Positions 57,735-64,000 of a stretch of 64,000 nucleotides of DNA are shown piece by piece (positions within the stretch are counted from its first letter, which is position 1; each line of letters begins with the position of its first letter). The notes beneath the pieces are model-generated. The model worked only from the letters and a program-made list of their open reading frames with translations. It ran no database searches and was not told where the DNA came from. The stretch covers positions 124,001-188,000 of the forward strand of contig QEYB01001430.1 of NCBI GenBank assembly GCA_017562135.1, read 5' to 3'. A program made the translations under genes and the position numbers. This DNA comes from Dipylidium caninum. Taxonomy: Eukaryota > Platyhelminthes > Cestoda > Cyclophyllidea > Dipylidiidae.

Positions 57735-60700
57735 GCGTCGCTGTGACGGCTCGTGTGGGCGCCAGTCGCCGAGGCTGCCGAGGCTCCGTTTCCCCAGACG
57801 GAGCCGGTCGAGCGACTGGGGTGGGCGATTGCCGGGGGCGGTCGCTGGCACGGTGTAGAGGCTGGGCGATTCTGACCTCACCGACAGCCTCCGCAGCCCA
57901 GCGGTTGGGGAGTGGAATTTTGGGGCCTCGGTTTAGTTGACGCCTTTTCGTCCCCGTCGAAGCCCTCGCCGAGGAGTTGCGCAGAAACGAAGGACAGACT
58001 CCGCGCTCCGACTTCACAGGCGACTACTGAATTACGCGGATCTCTTGCAGTTTACTTTACGTCCACTCAGGCCGAGGAAGAATTTGGAGATGTGTGGCCA
58101 GAATTCCGCCGGCAACGGCACTTGCCGGGCACTGGATCAGGCGGTCCGCTGACTTGTTCAACGTCTATTGCCCACTTTGTCTCCCACATTCCTCAAATTT
58201 GTCAAAAGTGACCTTCGCTTCAGCCAGAACGCCTCACTACTAATTAAGTAGTATGTCGCCGTGCACGGGATCCTCCAGTTTACGCGATCAGTCCGATGCC
58301 AGGACGCCGTCGCCCTCCTCGCTTAGTCAAGAGGCGACCCGTGCTGACGGGGACTAGGGCGAGGAGACCACCTTCCCCGTGTCCGCGTCCGTGTCCGTCT
58401 CCCCGTCTGTTTTGGTGCTTTCCGGGCCTCCACCGTCCGCCTCTGCGTCCGCGCACCCGGCGAACTGACTTCCACCGCCCTGCGCCTGTCTGTGGCCCGC
58501 TCTGTTTGCACTCCCTCGACTCAACACGAGGTGGCATGCGACAAGTCGCGACTGGGCGCCACCGTCGACGAATTCGGGTTGATTTCCGCGCGCCGCGGGG
58601 CCCGAATCAGAGTGGCATTCGGTTGGTAAATAAGTCGGAGCTCAGGACAGCCTCGTGTCGCGTCCAGCATGAGAAGCAGATGCTGTATTTTTAATTCACA
58701 TTCAAATTGAGGAGTCTGATGCCCGCCAGGTTGCGGTTGTCCGAGATTTCGTGAGAAATTCATGCTGCCCAATCTCAGTGTAGACTAACTGTCCCAGTAG
58801 GCAATCGTCGCACCGCCTTCACACCAAAACGCGGGCGAAGATCCAAGGCACAGGCAGAGGCAGGTGATTCAGCCCCTCCGAGGAGGCTCGGCGCAGGAAT
58901 CTGGCGTGATTCTTTGGCGGAAAAGCTCTCCAGTTGCAGAAGTGGAGGCCACTCGGATGAAGGATGCACGCTCCCGCAATGATTTTAGGGACCGCGACTT
59001 CACCCGCGCTCTCCGTCTGTTCGCCCGCCTTCATCTGTCCATCGTCTCGTTTCGCCCCGACCTGGTCGCCGATCATCTGCTTCAGCTAATCAGCCACGGT
59101 GGTGTCGTCCTCCACAGATTTTGTCTAGGAGGATGGCGTGCGAAATAAAACTAGGCCACCTCTTATTCTATTTCGGATATTCTACTGACGGGAGTGTTAC
59201 AATTCAAGCCAGTCCGCAAAAACTACCGCCGGTGACATTTGCGATATCCCCATTTGCCCGATCTCCAATACTTAGAGTGGGAGAGGACGCCTTCTGCCCA
59301 GGTTAAGTGGCATACCTCGCGCCCTTTTGGCCTCCTCCGGAGTGCGGGAAATACTTCCTCCTCCATGCCGATCACCGTAGTGCGATGGTAGGCTGGAGAT
59401 GCGTCAGGAGAGAGCCGCTTCCTCTGGGTGCTGCCGCGTCTTCAAGGGGTGTTTTCCTCTACTCTCATAACACGGGCGACCAAAATATCAACTACTAAGT
59501 AAATGTGAGTAGCCGTTTTGTCCAAACAGAACTGGCCCTTGTGGGGCACAGCCTCCTTCGTCCGTAACGCGATGGTCGACCTGTGAGGGACAAAATGTGA
59601 TGCACGTGAATGGTCTCCACTCCCAAATTGCGTCTTTCCTACTCGCCTGGAGCGCACTAAACAAAACCCCAGCCCCTCAGCTCGTTTCAAAACAGCGCAT
59701 AGATTATACGGGGGAAATTACTTCTCTCTTCCCCTTTTATTACTGTCATTTTACCGTCTGGTGATGGAATGTCGAGGGGGGGCTGACAGACGGACGAATC
59801 TCCCGTGTGGCCATCGAAACGGCCCCATTGTGCTCTGTCGATGGTTGTTGTCCCCCGCCGATCGAATTCCCAGTTTTTTTGAGCTGATGGCGCTCCAACA
59901 AAGATTGACGGTGTCAACCGCCTTGTAATTATGGCAGGTGCCGAGAGTGTTTCCCTCGGCCACGTGTGATCGCCCTCTTCTCGGGCGCCAGCAATTAAAG
60001 TGGAGGCGATGGGACCGTCCTTCTCTAGTCCACGCCCTGTGGACACGTCTCCTCTGCTTTAATTAGTCTTCTTTTTCCCACTTTCCCAAGTCGTGTTTTT
60101 CCCAGAACTCCCTTCACCAATTCAAGTCGCCACTCATAAATTACGCAAATACCAACACTTCTCCATTTGCAATCTGCTTTCATTAGAACAACTTTTGCGC
60201 ACCAAGATGTTACCTTCTGTTAGGAATTGCACCTGCCTGATTAGAAACTCGAAAAACCGCCTTTTGGCAGCACATCCTGAGGTCGTCTGGATTTTCGCTC
60301 CGCCCCGCCCCGCCCCGGCCACTGTCCGCCCGACCGGTTGTTAGGCGTGTAGCCGTGGGAGGCGCTGGGGGACGCAGAGCGCCTGGGAGTGTCGCATCTC
60401 TCCACTCTCCCCTCCTCCCAAACCAGCGTCTGCTCCACCCTCCTTCGCCTCCGCCTCCTCGGCCGATCGTCGGTCTGCGTCGGGCGAGGGTTTATTTCCG
60501 GTGCTACAAACAACCACGCCGCATAACTCTCCTCTATTTTCTCTGCGTCGCGGCAGAAAAGTCGCTCTTAGAAGGGAAGAGGAATAGAGAATGAGGAATT
60601 GTGTGCTCAGCCTCGCCTCCCGTCCGCGCCACCATCAAACTGGCTAATGGTAAATCCACCGGCCATAAATAAAACGTCATGCAGACGCCGTTTTTATTGC

Positions 60701-61004
60701 AGACGCCGGTGTGCGTCCTTGGTCCCCTCGCCACGCCCCATGGCCCCCCCGGGGCGGTGCGTGTGTGTCCCGGCCCCTCGTGGCCGCAGACCCCGCCACG
60801 CCCACAGGGCCGTGCAGGGCAGAACAGGGCGGGGCGGGGCCCCACCAGTCGGGCGGTTCCAGAGCAGAAAGAAGCAGGTGGTGGAGTGAAAAAAGGCACG
60901 TGTGCACACATTCAGCCTATTCTGTCCTCGCGTGTTTGCAACACTGGAATAACGCGATTGTCTGCAGTGGAACAGCGCACGCATCTCCCCAGTCCGCGAC
61001 GCTG

Positions 61005-61078
61005 ATTGGTCAGCTGGTAAAGCGTTATGTCGTAACCAACCTGGAGTTATCCTGGGCAGACTTATGCTTTATTTGCAT
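61005..61078 (+). promoter_or_regulatory. Inverted CCAAT and POU octamer upstream of the 61.1-kb exon
   Basis: GCTGATTGG at 61001-61009 is the same 9-mer found twice in the carbonic anhydrase promoter. ATTTGCAT at 61071-61078 is a perfect POU octamer. Both lie within 140 nt of the ATG at 61140. They fit an internal promoter, but the exon also has a usable acceptor at 61132. Confidence 0.35.
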
Positions 61079-61089
61079 CGCCGAAGGGA

Positions 61090-61122
61090 CACACACACCC
61101 ACATACACACACACACACACAC
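61090..61122. repeat. (CA)n microsatellite
   Basis: Imperfect CA dinucleotide run ending about 10 bp before the splice acceptor of the next exon; it may serve as part of its polypyrimidine-poor acceptor region. Confidence 0.9.
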
Positions 61123-61132
61123 CTACACATAG

Positions 61133-61372
61133 GCAGATCATGTCGTCGTCCTCCTCCTCCTCCCAATACAACCAGATTCGACTTCGTCGAATTAGCCTGA
61201 ACACGGACACATCGGCCAGTCAGCCCAAGGTCACTGGGCGTCGGTTGAGACACCTCCGGGAGCCGGTTTACTGCCGAAAGTACTCGGACCGCGCCTTCAC
61301 ACACACCCGTCTGGCCAATATAAAACCCTCGCCGCCCGACTATAATGAAATTTCCGGATCGATTTCGCGCTC
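61133..61372 (+). CDS. Candidate coding exon, possibly alternative N-terminus of PDE4
   Basis: Acceptor CTACACATAG ends at 61132 and donor GTGAGT starts at 61373. The open frame contains an ATG at 61140 followed by a run of seven serines and then QYNQIRLRRISLN. The exon ends PPDYNEISGSISRS plus two bases. If spliced from 54977 the junction codon is AA|G (Lys) and the frame continues, so the two exons are phase-compatible. Alternatively 61140 is an independent start codon, given the CCAAT and octamer just upstream. RRIS is a PKA-type site. The product would be basic, Ser-rich and disordered, as expected for an isoform-specific N-terminal extension. No family match. Confidence 0.45.
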
Positions 61373-63284
61373 GTGAGTTGCTATCACGACGGCCTTCACG
61401 CTATCGATTTCGCCCCTGGGCTTTTCAACATGGCGGGCGATAATTTAATTCAAGTCATTGCAAGCAGAGTCCGATACAAAAATCCTTTTTCTTTCGGCTC
61501 TTCTACACCTTTATTTTATTATTTTTATTTCGTTATTTTGGAGGAATTAGTTAGTTTAAAATACAAGGACTTTTTTACTTAATGACTCTCGTTCACTAAG
61601 GAAATTTGTTTCTATATTCCCGCCTTAACACGTCTTTAAAAGCATTTCGAAGTTTTGGTATTTTAAGACAGCTTATCTCATGCTTCCGTGATGCTAGTCT
61701 CCCCTGTCATTTGGCATTTCACCGTCTGGTAGGTGATGGGATAGATTAGAACAGTGAATAAATTTCTCTCGCCAAGGGCAACACATTCATCCACCTTTCT
61801 TTATGGCCTCCTTAAAAATAGCCTTCTAGCGTGTGTGTAAATCGGAGAGTGATTTATGCACGCAGCCCATGCCTGCCGCGGTTGTTAGGCTCTCCTTTAT
61901 TCCTCGCCCGACTCCTCAAAACGCATCGGAGTCACCGTCTCCCCCCCCCCTCCCACCCTCCGCTCCCCTTATTTTCTGACTCGTCCCCACCGCTCTTTTG
62001 TTAATGTTGGTGTCTGTTTTGTCGGTGAGCGCAAAATAATTATCGGAGCTCTTCCGTCGTCTTCAGCCATTTGCCACTTGTTCTGCCTTGCTTTGGCTAC
62101 ACAGATCAAAAGAACTTCCTTCTTTCTCCTCTCTGTCTCTCTCTCTCCCTCCTCGTTAGCGCGTTCAACGCGATCCGCGCATTATTTCCTCTTTCGGGGC
62201 GACGGGGCGAGGAGGCGAGGGGGGTCACAACTCTTACCCCGTTGCACGACATGAATGTGTTATTGTCGTCCCCTTGTACCCACCTGCGTCCCCAAAAGTA
62301 CTGTCGCCCACTGTCCTAGTTGCCGCGTCCGCCGTCCCTAATGGCCATCCACCCAGGGGAGAACGAGGTGCTGCAGTTGGTAGGCGCGGGGGCGCTCCAC
62401 CCGCGCCTCTCGTGCCTCCTCCGGTCCAGCCTCCGTGCTCTCACGCTTCCCAGTGTGGCCTTGACACCGGAAAGTCCCCTCCGCTTCCTCCTTCTCCCCC
62501 CACAACTCAACGTCAATCTTTCGCACTCTGTCTGATGCCGCAGACGTGGCGTGCAGCGAGGGGAGTGGAGTTTTTCTGCCAGAGACACGTGTTTTAAGCG
62601 TCTTTTTTTGCTTCTTTCCCACAATTTTTTCTGCGACGTTTGATCAGAATACCCGGGAATCCTTCATCGCCACTGACTTATCGGGCCACTTTACAAAGTA
62701 GTATAAACATTAAGGCGGCTTAGAGCGCGGTTTTTTGTGTACTTTTCTCCCCTTAAAAGTTCACCGGAGGAATAAAAAAGTGAGGAGTGGTGCTGGCGGT
62801 GGTGGGGGCGGCGGTGGTGGGGGGGATGGGCGAAAGGGAGACTCAAGAGCCCAACTTTAATCGTCAAGATTAACTTCCACTGATATCGTGGCTCTGCCTG
62901 CCTGCTTCTCCCCTTCTCCCCCCGGCCCGACTCAGTGGACGGGCGTGTGTCTTCTCACGCCCGGTCTCTCGCTGCCCCCGCCATCGCGCCCCCTCCGCGC
63001 CTCCTCCGCGCTGTCCTCCCCCCTCGCCTCGGCTGCGGGGGCTTAAGTGGGCTTGATGGGGCGACACCGTGACAGGCGGTCGACGTGCCGGCCACGGTTG
63101 TAGCTCAGGCGGGCGGAGGGGAAGGGTGTCAGGACCCCACGGCCGGGGCGGGAGTCTCCGAGGCCCCGCGTCTCCGTCGACGCAGGCATTTGCCGTCCTG
63201 CGGACGGGACGGGGGGGGACACGAGGAGCCGCGTTTCACTGCGACTGGCAGAAATTCTCACTCCCCGTTGTGCACACCTTGTAG
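61373..63284. other. Probable intron, 1.9 kb
   Basis: The first half is AT-rich, the second GC-rich. A frame from 62341 (MAIHPGENEVLQL) reaches a GT at phase 0, and a strong C-rich acceptor occurs at about 62936. Neither gives a convincing complete exon. An exon with phase-2 entry and phase-0 exit would be needed here to join 61372 to the UCR1 exon; I could not identify it. Confidence 0.35.
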
Positions 63285-63466
63285 AACCAGCAGTCTGGGC
63301 GACGATGCGGGCGAATTCGACTTCTCCGACGTACACTTCAGCTGTCTGGCATCAACCCAACGCCCAATCGGCGCACCTCATTTCTCTACCGAGCTGACTC
63401 GAGCGAGGAGGCCTCCTCCTACAGCTCCCGACGACCTTCTGTCTCCTGCGGCGACGCCATGAGTTT
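63285..63466 (+). CDS. cAMP-specific phosphodiesterase PDE4, exon at the start of UCR1
   Basis: PDE4 enzymes hydrolyse cAMP; long forms carry UCR1, whose first element is a PKA site, RRxSFLYRSDS. This exon reads TPNRRTSFLYRADSSEEA and goes on through SRRPSVSCGDAMS. That corresponds to the family segment RRESFLYRSDSDYDL ... SRNSS ... HGDD. Thr replaces the Glu between Arg and Ser, which keeps the PKA consensus. The donor is GTAAGT at 63467, two bases into a codon. An in-frame TAG at 63282-63284 means the exon must start after it: either at 63285 (acceptor CACACCTTGTAG) or at 63342 (acceptor ACACTTCAG), both phase 0. The catalytic domain lies beyond the window. The motif match is short but distinctive. 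Confidence 0.7.
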
Positions 63467-64000
63467 GTAAGTCCGCAGCAGTCTCCTTTCGCCAAACCGG
63501 TGCACCCCACACCCTCCCACGAGTCGCGAGTCTCTCCCTCCTCCGGTGGTCGGGCTGTCCGCAGCCCCTCGGGCCCGGTGGGTGCTTGGGTGACGACGAC
63601 ACTTGGCTAAATAAACCCGCATGAACTCTCACCCCGACCGCTCCAGCCCCCTGACCTCAAAATCCTATTTCTCCTCACTCCGGGCGGCGAAACACCCCGT
63701 CGCGGCCTCGGCAACGCCCCAGGGCGGCCTGCAGGCCTCGAAAACTCAGCCGCCTCCGCCTCCAGGTGGGGCAGGACCCTTTCTGCTCGCGTCGCGGGCG
63801 GGCGGGCGGGCGGGCGGACGAGGAGATGAAACGACTTCGCGGGCAATCAAATCGACAGCAAGACAATATAGTGGAGATCGACTCGGACTTAACCGAATAT
63901 GCGGGGAAGGCATTTTAAGAGAGGACGGTAAAGTGGGAAGGAGGAGGAGGAGGAGACTGCCGCTCGCTCGCCGAAGCTTGACGGGGAAGACGCTGCCTCC
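63467..64000 (+). other. Downstream intron with an open frame running off the window
   Basis: From ATG at 63621 a frame stays open to base 64000 (about 126 codons). It begins MNSHPDRSSPLTSKSYFSS and turns into low-complexity Gly/Arg sequence across a CGGG repeat at 63795-63817. The first 45 codons look plausible and could stop at a GT after PPPPP near 63765, as another short first exon. The later part is probably chance coding in GC-rich DNA. Confidence 0.25.
63795..63817. repeat. (GGGC)n microsatellite
   Basis: Five or more CGGG units. Confidence 0.9.

Larger units (their letters stand above)
54978..61132. other. Probable intron or 5' flank, 6.2 kb
   Basis: GC-rich to about 58 kb, then more balanced. 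It contains a CTC-rich repeat at 57707-57734, a GTGTCC-type repeat at 58379-58410, an AT-richer block at 59.7-60.2 kb with homeodomain- and bZIP-like motifs, GGCCATAAATAAAAC at 60661-60675, and a CA microsatellite at 61090-61122. Long chance ORFs such as 56549-57664 lack any domain. Confidence 0.4.

Noticed and set aside
58864..59148. 94-codon ORF with a helical look (RALRLFARLHLSIV)
   Set aside because: No matching splice acceptor/donor pair in phase with its neighbours and no family motif.

Overview
This is a eukaryotic, intron-rich window. Every gene I recognise belongs to an animal family, and the introns are GT-AG except one GC-AG. Several features suggest a flatworm, probably a parasitic one. 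The WDR36 gene has three introns of exactly 34 nt, and its introns grow from tens of bases at the 5' end to 6.2 kb at the 3' end, a skew reported for schistosomes. The carbonic anhydrase has a signal peptide and a GPI-type tail. The species cannot be named from the window.

Layout. (1) 26-479, + strand: the last two exons of a KIAA1143/DUF4604-like gene. (2) 480-1850: intergenic, with a diverged tandem duplication at about 988-1725. (3) 1851-3583, + strand: a complete four-exon gene for a 253-residue ODF3/SHIPPO1-type sperm-tail protein. (4) 4789-6680, - strand: a secreted, probably GPI-anchored alpha-carbonic anhydrase in five coding exons. A candidate promoter and non-coding first exon lie at 8566-8682. 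(5) 8894-9305, - strand: a tentative two-exon gene for a small secreted protein. (6) 14494-30941, + strand: a complete 16-exon WDR36/UTP21 gene for a 1,039-residue subunit of the small-subunit ribosomal processome. (7) 30957-54798: about 24 kb of very GC- and CpG-rich DNA with no convincing gene, only chance ORFs, short tandem repeats and AT-rich micro-islands. (8) 54799-63466, + strand: two phase-compatible exons (54799-54977 and 61133-61372), then an exon matching the start of the UCR1 regulatory domain of cAMP phosphodiesterase PDE4. The window probably ends inside the 5' part of a PDE4 gene.

Base composition changes abruptly. 1-3.7 kb and 13.1-17.2 kb are AT-rich to balanced, 3.7-13 kb and about 31-58 kb are strongly GC-rich, and the WDR36 introns are pyrimidine-rich on the coding strand. 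The genes are unrelated housekeeping, ciliary, secretory and signalling genes and do not form a pathway. The most useful observations are the 34-nt introns, a GC-AG intron, the carbonic anhydrase promoter, the complex 5' end around the PDE4 exon, and candidate regulatory motifs in the GC-rich desert. Exon boundaries were built by hand from reading frame, splice-site sequence and remembered family motifs; no search was run.
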